This document shows positions 15,242-22,792 of a DNA stretch of 23,284 nt, in pieces. Both the position numbers and the translations under genes were made by a program. Each line of letters starts with the position of its first letter. The stretch's first letter is position 1. Below the pieces are notes generated by a model. The model made no database searches, was not told the DNA's origin, and saw only the letters and a list, made by a program, of their open reading frames with translations. Source of the DNA: a virus. The stretch is from positions 1 through 23,284 of the IMG/VR virus record IMGVR_UViG_3300049893_002614. One strand, written 5' to 3'.

Positions 15242-15313
15242 GGAACCTCCCTGCGGGTTCGGGAGGCAAACCCGCAGGGAGCGGAACCATCAGGCAGGGA
15301 AGGGGACTGCCTG
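15242..15313 (-). other. Double palindrome between coat-gene unit and connector
   Basis: A 13-bp perfect stem pairs 15247-15259 with 15269-15281 around a 9-nt loop, and is bracketed by direct repeats GGAACC (15242-15247 and 15283-15288). A second hairpin, stem CAGGCAG/CTGCCTG (15291-15297 with 15307-15313), sits right behind the stop of the 57-aa gene. No T-run follows on the minus strand. The pair probably acts as an attenuator or mRNA-end stabiliser; the bracketed palindrome could be a small mobile repeat. Confidence 0.6.
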
Positions 15314-15314
15314 T

Positions 15315-15488
15315 TTATCCCTGTTTTACTTTCTTCTTCTCCGGGGCAGGCGGAGGCTCGTCCGTGAGCGCGACAGGTTCGACAATCGTCCAACCCAACT
15401 GTTTATGATCTTCCACGCACAGCGGATTGACTTCGATGGTCTCGCCAGCCTTGCTCATTTTTACAAGAACGACGGTATCGGTAGCCAT
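15315..15488 (-). CDS. 57-aa protein following the coat gene
   Basis: ATG at 15488 with AAAGGAG 5 bases upstream; stop TAA at 15315-15317. The peptide has a short beta-type core (TVVLVKMSKAGETIEVNP, LGWTIVEPVAL) and ends in a Pro/Glu/Lys-rich tail (PPPAPEKKKVKQG). Small genes directly behind the coat gene are common in siphoviruses and often of unknown role; a decoration or assembly factor is possible. It shares the coat transcript and ends at the double palindrome. It is a confident coding region but has no named family. Confidence 0.7.
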   Translation of the reverse strand: MATDTVVLVKMSKAGETIEVNPLCVEDHKQLGWTIVEPVALTDEPPPAPEKKKVKQG

Positions 15489-15499
15489 GCAAACTCCTT

Positions 15500-16648
15500 T
15501 TAGCCGAGTAGCGTTGCAATCGCTTCGCTTTTGATCACCTTGTAGCCCCAGGCGATGGAAATCTCGGTCATCACCAGGTGGTAACCGGGATACACTGACA
15601 GGAGGAACGAGATGCCACTGTAGGGATCGGTGATAACCTCATGCTCGCCCAGCGCGCCTTCCTGCGGCAGTTGGGGCAAGCGCGTCAGCAAATGCACGGC
15701 GTTGCGCTCAAAAGCGTAATTGCCCAGATAGTTGTTGCCGATTGTGAGGGCGTCGTTATCCACATGCGAGCTCAATAAACCGGGTTTACCAATTGCAAAA
15801 CTTCCGGACGCTAAATCCGCATTGGCTACGTATTTATTGGCGTCTGCCGGGGTTCCGTTGGCGAGGGTGATAATATCGCCTGCCAAAAGGGTCCCGGAGC
15901 CAGTATCAACAGCCAGCGTGGTCGCGTTGAGCGCGTGCGCGCCGTTGAGTTGATACGCAGTCCCGGTGCCTTTGGTGTGGGTGGCGATCATGCCGGATTC
16001 GTGGAAGTTGAAGCCTTCCAGTTTTAGCAGTGAACCATCCCGTAAAAGTTCCTCGCTTCCCGACTCGTTGACCTTGAAAAGCGATGACTGCTTGGAGCGA
16101 ATATTGGCACCCGCCGCGGTATTGAGCACGAAGTGCATATCGTCGGTCCAGGCTCCGTTATCCACCAAAAGTTTGCGCACCTGTCCAACATCCGACAGGT
16201 CGTTGGCGGTGCCGAATGGAGTAGTGCCCGCTGAACCATAAGCACGCGAGGCGCCTTTTTTGACAGCCAACGCCAGGTCAGTTTCGATTTCATTCACCAA
16301 CGTTCGCATCGCCTGGGCGATTTGATCCTGCTTGATGTTGGCGTAAAGCTTACTGACAGATTTCTGCTCTTCGCCGCGCCACACAAACGGCACCTTGCGC
16401 ACCTTGCTAATGGTCATCTGACCATACCCGACCGTGGTGCCGGTGGGCTCGCTGGGAGTTGCGGCCGGTGAAACATCAGAGGCGGCCATCGTGGGTACGA
16501 TTGGATAAGTAATGTTCTGGTCCTTGGCGACCATCTCGGCGGCCGGGTCCAAATAGACCGCGCCGATAAAACCCAGTTGCTCGCGCAAGACACGATCTGC
16601 GGCGATCTGCGCGTCAACCACAAGTCCAGTCAATGTATTTGCACTCAT
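15500..16648 (-). CDS. Major capsid protein, P22 coat-like
   Basis: A 382-aa protein with the features of the P22 gene 5 coat family (HK97 fold). The N-terminus MSANTLTGLVVDAQIAADRV is followed by LGFIGAVYLDPAAEM. Next comes the TYPIVPTMAASDVSPA segment and the diagnostic MTISKVRKVPFVWRGEEQKSV. Late in the protein are NYAFERNAVHLLTRLP and the strands DPYSGISFLLSVYPGYH and SIAWGYKVIKSEAIATLLG. A central beta insert (about residues 235-290) includes GDIITLANG. AAGGAG lies 8 bases before the ATG, as expected for the most abundant protein. The gene follows a protease and a short helical protein that may scaffold assembly. Confidence 0.9.
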   Translation of the reverse strand: MSANTLTGLVVDAQIAADRVLREQLGFIGAVYLDPAAEMVAKDQNITYPIVPTMAASDVSPAATPSEPTGTTVGYGQMTISKVRKVPFVWRGEEQKSVSKLYANIKQDQIAQAMRTLVNEIETDLALAVKKGASRAYGSAGTTPFGTANDLSDVGQVRKLLVDNGAWTDDMHFVLNTAAGANIRSKQSSLFKVNESGSEELLRDGSLLKLEGFNFHESGMIATHTKGTGTAYQLNGAHALNATTLAVDTGSGTLLAGDIITLANGTPADANKYVANADLASGSFAIGKPGLLSSHVDNDALTIGNNYLGNYAFERNAVHLLTRLPQLPQEGALGEHEVITDPYSGISFLLSVYPGYHLVMTEISIAWGYKVIKSEAIATLLG

Positions 16649-16660
16649 GGATCAATCTCC

Positions 16661-17017
16661 TTAGTTGATTTCTCCGCCGCTTTTAGCAAACGCCAGGCGT
16701 TCCTTGGGAGGCAGATTGTTGTACTCCGCAAGAGACATTGACTTGGCAGTGGCAGACTTTTGCGAAGTATCAGAATCGGATGGGATGAAAAGCTTGGCAA
16801 CATCACTGGGCGCGTTGACTTGCACAAGGCGGGTGTAGATGTCTTTCTTCGCCTCATAATCAGCCTGCAATGTATCCAGCGTTGATTGCAGAGCCAGCGC
16901 CTGTTGCGTCGCTTCATCAGTTCCCAGAGACAATAGGTTGGCAATTTCAGCCGCTTGTTTCTTCCAAGCCGCTTCTGCCGCGTTCATAACATCCAGGGGA
17001 CCTTTCAGGTCGAGCAT
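16661..17017 (-). CDS. Short helical protein, candidate scaffolding protein
   Basis: A 118-aa, mostly helical, acidic protein between protease and coat, the normal place of a scaffold. Residues 5-70 form a coiled coil (AAEAAWKKQAAEIANLL..., LQSTLDTLQADYEAKKDIY). The last 25 residues contain MSLAEYNNLPPKERLAFAKSGG. A C-terminal 'aeyn.L.p.eR.aF.k.GG' pattern is frequent in proteins that precede coat genes. P22-like coats need a scaffold, which strengthens the idea. AAAGGAG lies 5 bases before the ATG. It is much shorter than the P22 scaffold (303 aa). The role is inferred from position and helix content. Confidence 0.62.
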   Translation of the reverse strand: MLDLKGPLDVMNAAEAAWKKQAAEIANLLSLGTDEATQQALALQSTLDTLQADYEAKKDIYTRLVQVNAPSDVAKLFIPSDSDTSQKSATAKSMSLAEYNNLPPKERLAFAKSGGEIN

Positions 17018-17019
17018 AG

Positions 17020-18024
17020 TTACTCCTTTTGTAAAATTTTGTGAACACGTTCGCGCAGGCTCTGCGCCTCGCGATTCAATTCTGCCGCCTGTTGCAGATC
17101 GCTGGATTCTGTGCCAGGCGTTGGATTGACACTTTCAGAAGACAAGCCGCGCCGTTTGACCGGCACGCCCCCAACCATCTGTTGGAACAGCCGCGCTACG
17201 GTCTGTTCGAGAGTTTCCATGCGGTCTGCCATACCAATGCGCAGGGCTTGTTGAGCGCTTATCAAGCGCCCTTCACCATAACCATTACGGACATCATCCA
17301 CTTTTACATTGCGATTTCTAGCGACCGCCTCGACAAATGCGTCATACGACTCTTTGACCCGCGTCTGAAGCGCGCCACGGGCTTCATCCGCCAGAGGTTC
17401 AAAGGGGTTGCCCTCGGCTTTGTATTTACCCTCCTTGATAATCGATACCTTGATACCGTCCCGTTCGAGCGCCTTGCTAATATCTTGATGTACAGCAAGC
17501 ACTCCAATCGACCCAATCTCCGCTGATGGCGTCACGACCAATTCGTCCGACGCCGATCCAATCCAGTACGCGGCAGATGCCATCAGATGATTGGCAACTG
17601 CGACAACAGGTTTTGTGCCGCGGGCTTCGTAAATACGATCAGATGCCTCGACAACTCCATTGATTTGACCGCCTGGACTATTGACATCCAGAATGATGGC
17701 GCCAACTTCAGGGTCATCTACCAGGGCGGAAAACTGAGCGCCAAAACGCTCCGCACTGGTCGCGCCTGACATATCCGTCATCAAATTCGCACGCGGGAAG
17801 ATCGTCCCAAAAAGAGGCAGGATTGCCACCTGTTGAACGTGCTTGTCGCTCACAACTTTGCGATCTGGCGGACGCGTCGCGCCGTGAATGCGCGCCTGTA
17901 TTTCTGTTTCAGTCAAACGCTCACCCTGCACGTGACGTTGTACGATTTCATCCAGCACGGCCAACTTTTGCGGCAGGATTGCCCAGGGATGTTCGAGAAA
18001 TGCCTGCAAAACATAAGAGTGCAT
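17020..18024 (-). CDS. Prohead protease, S49 (SppA-like) family
   Basis: A 334-aa serine peptidase of the ClpP/crotonase fold, comparable to lambda C and SppA. Motifs in order: VAILPLFGTIFP (residues 66-77); VGAIILDVNSPGG (107-119); HLMASAAYWIGSASD with Ser150 as nucleophile; EIGSIGVLAVHQD; and KEGKYKAEGNPFEPL with Lys202 as probable general base. The C-terminal 60 residues are a charged helical tail that might be a scaffold-like or targeting extension. It would mature the prohead by cutting the scaffold and perhaps itself. AAAGGAG, inside the end of the portal gene, precedes the ATG. Confidence 0.92.
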   Translation of the reverse strand: MHSYVLQAFLEHPWAILPQKLAVLDEIVQRHVQGERLTETEIQARIHGATRPPDRKVVSDKHVQQVAILPLFGTIFPRANLMTDMSGATSAERFGAQFSALVDDPEVGAIILDVNSPGGQINGVVEASDRIYEARGTKPVVAVANHLMASAAYWIGSASDELVVTPSAEIGSIGVLAVHQDISKALERDGIKVSIIKEGKYKAEGNPFEPLADEARGALQTRVKESYDAFVEAVARNRNVKVDDVRNGYGEGRLISAQQALRIGMADRMETLEQTVARLFQQMVGGVPVKRRGLSSESVNPTPGTESSDLQQAAELNREAQSLRERVHKILQKE

Positions 18025-18027
18025 CAG

Positions 18028-19254
18028 TTACTCCTTTCCAACCTGTTGCGAGGCGCGCACCGGCTGGATATTGCTCGCCATCCAATATTGATCGCCTTCG
18101 ACGTAGGGGTTCCACTCATCCTGAGCGCGCGCTTCATTTGGCGTCATTTGGCCGCTTTGAATCTTCACCGCATTCATCTCGGCCCGATCTTTTGCCCGCA
18201 TACGATAAAGCGCCTCGCGCTTGAACTTGAAATAGGTGTGCCCCTGCTCATTGTTTGAAAGCCACCGGATACGCGCCCCCTCCTCCCACGGCACCAGGTA
18301 TGGGTCAAGCGTGATCGAGACAAACTCCTCGTACTTTTCCTCGTTCGAGTTGTAAGCTTCTTTACCTTTGTTGAGCATGTGTCCCGGAATGCCAAAGAAG
18401 AGCGCGATGTCGTCATCGGTGGCGCTAATGCTTTCCAGCCAATCCGAATCCTTGGTCTGCATCTCAACCGGTGTATATTCCTTGATCTTGTTATCAACAA
18501 TCGCCAACCGAAAAGCATTGTCAGTCCCGCTCATGCTCTCTTCGTAAGCCGAGCGAATCTTTTCGCGATGCTCTTTATTGACTTCGCCATCAACCCGCAT
18601 GATCATGGCGGGCATAAAGCCCTGGGTAAACATTTTGGACTGGGTGATATTAGCCGCCATGCGTCGCCCAAACGTTTCGCGCGCAAACGTCACAACGCCG
18701 CGACCGAGCCAGCCGGTTTCGTCTGGATTGATTAGCGTATGCAGGATTTCAACTCCGGGAATGAAGGAGGGTTTTGGCGCTCCTGAAAAGCGATGTTCGT
18801 ACCATAGATTGCCCTCAAGGTCAAAAACTGGGCGGGTTTTGTTGGCAGGCAAAACGAAAATCTGTGCCGGTGAACTGGGAGGACGCCATTGATAAGCGTT
18901 GCCGTAAAACAGCAACCATTCTGTAACCGCCTTTTTTAGCAGGAATGGTGTCCAGCCCCACAAGTTTGGCGAAACCTGCATCAAATACGGGATGTTGCGA
19001 GTAACCGAATCAGGCTCTATGTTCAAGATCGAGCCATGCTCTCGGCGATATGTTTTGAACGGCATAATCCCCACCGCGTCAGAGATGATGTTCTTGGCAC
19101 GATAGGCCGTGGCGATACCCTGCGACGAAATAACCGAGACGGTTTCGCCAGCTCGCGTGAGACTCCCATGCGCAGACTCCGCGTAATAACGCGGGCTGTT
19201 CTGCTTATCAATTTGCGGCGAGTTACTCTTGACCAGGCTTTGCAACAGAGGCAT
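18028..19254 (-). CDS. Portal protein (HK97 family)
   Basis: A 408-aa portal, the dodecameric ring through which DNA is packaged and to which the neck is attached. Typical segments are TAYRAKNIISDAVGIMPF, AVTEWLLFYGNAYQW, INPDETGWLGRGVV, the stem/wing helix region SKMFTQGFMPAMIMRVDGE, DDDIALFFGIPGHMLN and TLDPYLVPWEEGARIRW, ending with MTPNEARAQDEWNP. The ATG at 19254 is preferred over a TTG at 19275; AAGGA lies about 12 bases before it. The gene overlaps the end of the preceding small membrane gene by 32 nt. Its end contains the ribosome site of the protease. Confidence 0.93.
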   Translation of the reverse strand: MPLLQSLVKSNSPQIDKQNSPRYYAESAHGSLTRAGETVSVISSQGIATAYRAKNIISDAVGIMPFKTYRREHGSILNIEPDSVTRNIPYLMQVSPNLWGWTPFLLKKAVTEWLLFYGNAYQWRPPSSPAQIFVLPANKTRPVFDLEGNLWYEHRFSGAPKPSFIPGVEILHTLINPDETGWLGRGVVTFARETFGRRMAANITQSKMFTQGFMPAMIMRVDGEVNKEHREKIRSAYEESMSGTDNAFRLAIVDNKIKEYTPVEMQTKDSDWLESISATDDDIALFFGIPGHMLNKGKEAYNSNEEKYEEFVSITLDPYLVPWEEGARIRWLSNNEQGHTYFKFKREALYRMRAKDRAEMNAVKIQSGQMTPNEARAQDEWNPYVEGDQYWMASNIQPVRASQQVGKE

Positions 19255-19432
19255 GTTCGACTCGATCCTTGGCAATCAAAAACGCAAATACCACCAGCAA
19301 CACGCCAGCAGAAATCCACGCCGCTGGTGTGTAAATCAACCTAATGCCATACACAATGCACCCCGCGCCCATGAAGAGCAGGATGTCGGAGTGATCCAAA
19401 CTACGCCAATAACTCAGCAAGCGCTTCCTCAT
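19223..19432 (-). CDS. 69-aa membrane protein, function unknown
   Basis: After a basic N-terminus (MRKRLLSYWRSLDHSD) come two hydrophobic spans separated by a short YTPAAW turn (about residues 17-34 and 39-56), then a charged tail. The ATG at 19432 is chosen because it overlaps the previous stop (ATGA) and GGAG lies 6 bases upstream; an ATG 12 nt earlier is possible. Two spans, small size and a charged tail would fit a holin-like protein, but the position before the portal is unusual for lysis genes. Confidence 0.7.
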   Translation of the reverse strand: MRKRLLSYWRSLDHSDILLFMGAGCIVYGIRLIYTPAAWISAGVLLVVFAFLIAKDRVEHASVAKPGQE

Positions 19433-19719
19433 GACCTGCTCCATGTCTCACGCAGTCCAAAGGCATCCCGTAGGCGATTGATCACAATCCCGCCGAATTC
19501 CTTGTCGGACAAAGCAGACGAACCGGGTAAATCGTTGCTCTTGCTGATGCGTGTTACGGTGACCAGCATACCGTCTGACAAAACCTCAATGCGTCTACGC
19601 AAGGCGTTGGGCAGGGCATCCAGCGTAAATGTGACGGTGAACATTTCGATTTCGTCGAGCAGAATATAAAGCGCCGCCAGAATCAACGCCCCGGAAATCA
19701 AAATGCCGCGGTTATGCAC
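19429..19719 (-). CDS. 96-aa protein with N-terminal membrane span
   Basis: The start is GTG at 19719 with GGAG 7 bases before it, overlapping the preceding gene by 8 nt. Residues 5-22 (GILISGALILAALYILLD) form one membrane span. The rest is a small soluble domain with two strands (MFTVTFTLDALP, GMLVTVTRI) and a C-terminal helix (GIVINRLRDAFGL). No family is recognised. It is the middle member of three overlapping genes for small membrane proteins. Confidence 0.65.
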   Translation of the reverse strand: MHNRGILISGALILAALYILLDEIEMFTVTFTLDALPNALRRRIEVLSDGMLVTVTRISKSNDLPGSSALSDKEFGGIVINRLRDAFGLRETWSRS

Positions 19720-20095
19720 GGGCTTTCTCCGTTGGCAGGGTCTTCATGCGATCACTCTCTGGCTCCAAACGAAACGGGACTGGTGTCAGCCCAGACGTTT
19801 CAATTTGATTGACCAGGCGTTCAGTCCATTTCACCAGGCGATCATTCGAGCGCCGCAACGATTCGACCTCCGCCTCCAGCTGGGCGATGCGTATTGGCAA
19901 CGGCCGCAGAAGCGTCAACTCGGTTTGCAACTGTTGCACAAGGGTTGTGGCAGAATGGGTTATTTTTTCCGCCGCTTCCGCTTCGCCTACGTCAGACTGT
20001 GAAGCGGTTTGACGGCGACGATTGTTCCACTCTAAAAAACCAAGCAGGAGCAGACCCAGCGTATTGATGATCGTTATGGCTCTTTCGGTATCCAT
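19712..20095 (-). CDS. 127-aa membrane-anchored coiled-coil protein
   Basis: The N-terminal span is residues 6-22 (AITIINTLGLLLLGFLE), followed by a basic stop-transfer WNNRRR. A long coiled coil (residues about 38-98, LVQQLQTELTLL..., LEAEVESLRRSNDRLVKW) and a short Pro-rich tail complete it. This topology resembles inner-membrane spanins, but many unrelated phage proteins share it. A GGGGT site precedes the ATG. It overlaps the next gene by 8 nt. Confidence 0.65.
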   Translation of the reverse strand: MDTERAITIINTLGLLLLGFLEWNNRRRQTASQSDVGEAEAAEKITHSATTLVQQLQTELTLLRPLPIRIAQLEAEVESLRRSNDRLVKWTERLVNQIETSGLTPVPFRLEPESDRMKTLPTEKARA

Positions 20096-20104
20096 GTGAC
20101 CCCG

Positions 20105-20443
20105 TTACCGATTGGAAAACGTGCGCGCAATGGTGTCTGCCAGGTAGCGAACCGCGTCCGCCAAACTGTTTACTTCGCCTTCCAATTCGATGACATCAAC
20201 ATACTCCACACTGCCATCGGCTTCGCGTACGCGCACCCATTCCGGCTTCGTGAGGATTTGCGGAATCAAACGCGCGTAGGACACGCCGCCAATGTTGTGA
20301 ATATCATAGGCTTGTAATTGTTTGCCCACCGGCTCGGTGCGCAAACGGATCGAACCCTCTGACTCTGGGCGGGGCGTATCGCGCACAATCAAGCCACGCG
20401 GTTGTTTGACGATCAGCAAATATTTGGGGGATAGGTTGAGCAT
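20105..20443 (-). CDS. 112-aa protein with SH3-like fold
   Basis: The segment IVKQPRGLIVRDTP followed by short strands, LQAYDIHNIGGVSYARL and EWVRVREADGSVEYVDVI looks like a bacterial SH3-type beta barrel, often used to bind cell-wall or protein ligands. A C-terminal helix (VNSLADAVRYLADTIARTF) follows. The ATG at 20443 is chosen, with AAGG about 10 bases upstream, because earlier in-frame starts lie within or before a strong terminator hairpin. It is the first gene after that terminator, so its expression depends on readthrough or on an unseen promoter. Confidence 0.6.
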   Translation of the reverse strand: MLNLSPKYLLIVKQPRGLIVRDTPRPESEGSIRLRTEPVGKQLQAYDIHNIGGVSYARLIPQILTKPEWVRVREADGSVEYVDVIELEGEVNSLADAVRYLADTIARTFSNR

Positions 20444-20460
20444 AACAAGATTGCCTTGAC

Positions 20461-20501
20461 AAACAAAAAGCGCCCGACGAGTCTGTTGACTCGTCGGGCG
20501 C
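20461..20501 (-). terminator. Strong intrinsic terminator inside the late operon
   Basis: A 14-bp perfect stem (20470-20483 with 20488-20501) with a TGTT loop is followed on the minus strand by TTTTTGTTT. This is a textbook Rho-independent terminator. It lies 18 nt before the SH3-like gene, in the middle of the packaging-to-head transcript. Confidence 0.92.
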
Positions 20502-20556
20502 ATCGATTCCGACTGCATCCGGCTCAAACGCCGGACTGCGCAAAGATATTCAATTC
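20461..20556 (-). ncRNA. Candidate ~96-nt small RNA or attenuator leader
   Basis: The predicted transcript runs from about 20556 (7 nt after the -10 box) to the terminator T-run at 20461. It would contain a first hairpin, TCCGGC/GCCGGA (20518-20523 with 20530-20535, extendable by GCA/TGC past a bulge), a short single-stranded linker, and the terminator hairpin. A promoter, a compact two-hairpin body and a terminator are the basic layout of a small RNA gene. Alternatives are a leader with an attenuator, or translation of an N-terminal extension of the SH3-like gene through it. No RNA family is recognised. Confidence 0.5.
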
Positions 20557-20562
20557 AAGCCA

Positions 20563-20590
20563 ATTATAGCCATAAACAAGAAAACGTCAA
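20563..20590 (-). promoter_or_regulatory. Near-consensus sigma-70-type promoter
   Basis: On the minus strand, -35 TTGACG (20590-20585), a 16-nt spacer, and -10 TATAAT (20568-20563). It lies in the only real non-coding gap of the packaging/head region and points at the two-hairpin/terminator segment. Its strength suggests constitutive recognition by host polymerase. Confidence 0.75.
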
Positions 20591-20611
20591 GGACACATAT
20601 CCAAGGATTGG

Positions 20612-20953
20612 TTACCCTGGCGAAAGCGTCCCACGATCTGTGAAACTCCACTCCCGCCGAAACACCAATTCGCCAATCAACCGCCTGCCCAAAAATCCAT
20701 GTGATCGCAGGATGCGCCAGCGTGCGGCCGCCTCCACCAACATTAACCACATATCCAAATTTTTATAGACCTGATCGAGACGTGCTGGCAGGTTTTGCTC
20801 GACCCACAGCATCCAACGCACATCACTCAACGCCATTGCCAATAGCGCGTTTCGCAAACGACGCACACGATCTGCCCGTAACGCCAACGACTCCAGCGCG
20901 GCGTCTCGATAATATGCCCGCTTCACCTCAGCCCTGACTCGCAAGCGCGCCAT
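20612..20953 (-). CDS. 113-aa basic helical protein, function unknown
   Basis: It starts at an ATG 3 nt after the terminase stop codon (TAG, GCT, ATG), in the same frame as the terminase. GGGGG about 9 bases upstream may serve as ribosome site. The protein is Arg/Leu-rich and nearly all helical (ARLRVRAEVKRAYYRDAALE, LALRADRVRRLRNALLAMAL, ...WVEQNLPARLDQVYKNLDMW). It ends shortly before the promoter. A nucleic-acid-binding packaging accessory is conceivable, but no family is recognised. Confidence 0.65.
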   Translation of the reverse strand: MARLRVRAEVKRAYYRDAALESLALRADRVRRLRNALLAMALSDVRWMLWVEQNLPARLDQVYKNLDMWLMLVEAAARWRILRSHGFLGRRLIGELVFRREWSFTDRGTLSPG

Positions 20954-20956
20954 AGC

Positions 20957-22792
20957 CTACATCCCCCAATCATCAGAAAGAATATCATCCAAATTGACAT
21001 GACCTTCTTTCAGCGACTGCAACCTGGTCAGCGCCGTAAGGATGGCGGTCAGCGGATCAACACGCCTGGTGCTACTGGCGTACTTTTTTGAAATCATAAT
21101 ATTTTCCTTTGTATCCACAATTTCCTGAGCATTGGCAACCGCCCAGCGCAACAACGGCGAACCATCGTGCACCAATTTCCGACCGACCACCAACTCGCGG
21201 AACATCTTGGTCGGTTCGCTCAAGACCTTCATCCATTGCGCCACCTCGACGCAAATATAGCCAATCTCACCCAGCTCGATGCTGAAGTGGGTGGCGTTGT
21301 AAGGATCGAACGGGATTTCGTGGACACGCCAGCCTCGTTCTTTTTCGCACGTCTGGATATATTCCAACACCCGCCGATAGTCAGTCACATCCCCTTCGGT
21401 CTGCATCACCCAGCCGCGCCTGATCCATTCACCATACGGAATCTTGTCTGTCTTCTCGTGATTCCGCACCGCGGTTTCGGGGATGAAGCCCATCGCGCAA
21501 ACCGCAACCCGATCATCATCCAACAGGAAGACACTCCCGCACGCCGTCAGGTCAATCTTTTTTGCCAGGTCCAAACCATGCAGGGCTAACTTCCCGCGCG
21601 TCAACTCGATGAACTCATCCCGTGATACCGCACACTGATCCCAGCGTGAGGTTACATCGCCAGGCAACGGCACCAGATAATCCCCCATATAACTATGCTC
21701 GTTCCCCTCCACCCACTTGTTGAGTTTCTTTACACGAAATTCACGGATCTTCGCCGGGTCGCGGCTATCGAAAGCCGCATCATGCGCCTGGCGAAACTCC
21801 TCCGCCGTGATCGGGTCCGCCATAATCAACGCGTTGGACTTTTTCCAATTCTGCGGATCATGCTCATCGTCCTTCTCGTCAAGCTCACGGATCATCACAA
21901 AATACCTGTCATTCCTGGCTTGCTCTCCCAGGATCAACTTGCAATATTCATACTCCCGATAACATGGTGACTCTGTGTCTTTGCCCGCCGTGGTGATGAT
22001 GTACATCAGTGGTTGGGCACGTTGTCCCTGGGCGCTCTCCAATACGTTGTACATCTCGCTCGTGGCATGGGCATGGTACTCATCCACAAACGCACAGGAG
22101 GGATTGAATGAATCTTTATTTTTGATCTCCCCGGAAAATGCACACATGATCCCGCCGCGCGCGCGGTGATTGATTTCAAACTTTCCGATCTTCAGCCGCT
22201 CCGATACATTTCGGCTGGCCTTCGCCATATCTTTGGCCGCCATATAGAGTTTGCGCGCCTGCATTCGATCCACGGCCGTGCAATATACCTCCGGCGACGC
22301 TTCCATATCACCGGTCATACAATAGAGACCGATCGCGGCCCCGCGCGTGGTCTTACTGTTCTTGCGAGCTTCGGTTACGAAAGCTTTCTTAAAGCGGCGG
22401 ACGCCCACCAGCCTGCCGTTTGTGCGTTGTATTTTTTCCGTTTTCGAGACCCACCCAAAGATCATCGAGATTTCCCAGCGATGCGAATCCACCAACCGGA
22501 TCGGCTTACCCACCACGCTGGGGCGCCCCTCAACATGCACCAAACTTGCGAACCACTCGACCGCTACGAAATCCGCCTGGGCTGAATCGAAACGCCAATC
22601 AAAACCCGGTTCTTTCTTCGGGACGACGTGCCCGGCTTTCTTGAGGCGTTTGGCCACGGCCGTGGGCAATTGACCAGCCCGCGCCAGGTCCTTCAGGTGC
22701 CGTAAACACGCCAGCATCTCCATGCGTCCCACCCCGCGCACGCCCTCCATACACTCGACCGCATACCGCATCGTGAAATGCAGATTTTCCAT
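20957..22792 (-). CDS. terL: Terminase large subunit (HK97/phi-type TerL)
   Basis: A 611-aa packaging motor. The ATPase domain has an atypical Walker A, ARKNSKTT (residues 142-149), and a Walker B with catalytic acid FVDEYH (235-240, DE at 237-238). A coupling-type motif IITTAGKD (265-272) follows. The C-terminal RNase H-like nuclease has acidic residues in GLDLAKK (Asp408), FDPYNAT (Asp496) and VDPLTA (Asp579). Length and motifs match the HK97-type family, which usually cuts at cos sites, though cos versus headful cannot be decided from the sequence alone. The ATG overlaps the small subunit stop (TAATG). The stop codon is TAG, with the next gene in the same frame one codon later. Confidence 0.96.
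   Translation of the reverse strand: MENLHFTMRYAVECMEGVRGVGRMEMLACLRHLKDLARAGQLPTAVAKRLKKAGHVVPKKEPGFDWRFDSAQADFVAVEWFASLVHVEGRPSVVGKPIRLVDSHRWEISMIFGWVSKTEKIQRTNGRLVGVRRFKKAFVTEARKNSKTTRGAAIGLYCMTGDMEASPEVYCTAVDRMQARKLYMAAKDMAKASRNVSERLKIGKFEINHRARGGIMCAFSGEIKNKDSFNPSCAFVDEYHAHATSEMYNVLESAQGQRAQPLMYIITTAGKDTESPCYREYEYCKLILGEQARNDRYFVMIRELDEKDDEHDPQNWKKSNALIMADPITAEEFRQAHDAAFDSRDPAKIREFRVKKLNKWVEGNEHSYMGDYLVPLPGDVTSRWDQCAVSRDEFIELTRGKLALHGLDLAKKIDLTACGSVFLLDDDRVAVCAMGFIPETAVRNHEKTDKIPYGEWIRRGWVMQTEGDVTDYRRVLEYIQTCEKERGWRVHEIPFDPYNATHFSIELGEIGYICVEVAQWMKVLSEPTKMFRELVVGRKLVHDGSPLLRWAVANAQEIVDTKENIMISKKYASSTRRVDPLTAILTALTRLQSLKEGHVNLDDILSDDWGM

Noticed and set aside
20105-20527. Longer form of the SH3-like protein starting before the terminator
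   Set aside because: The extra residues are encoded by the terminator hairpin and T-run, and the earlier starts lack a Shine-Dalgarno. It remains a minor possibility.
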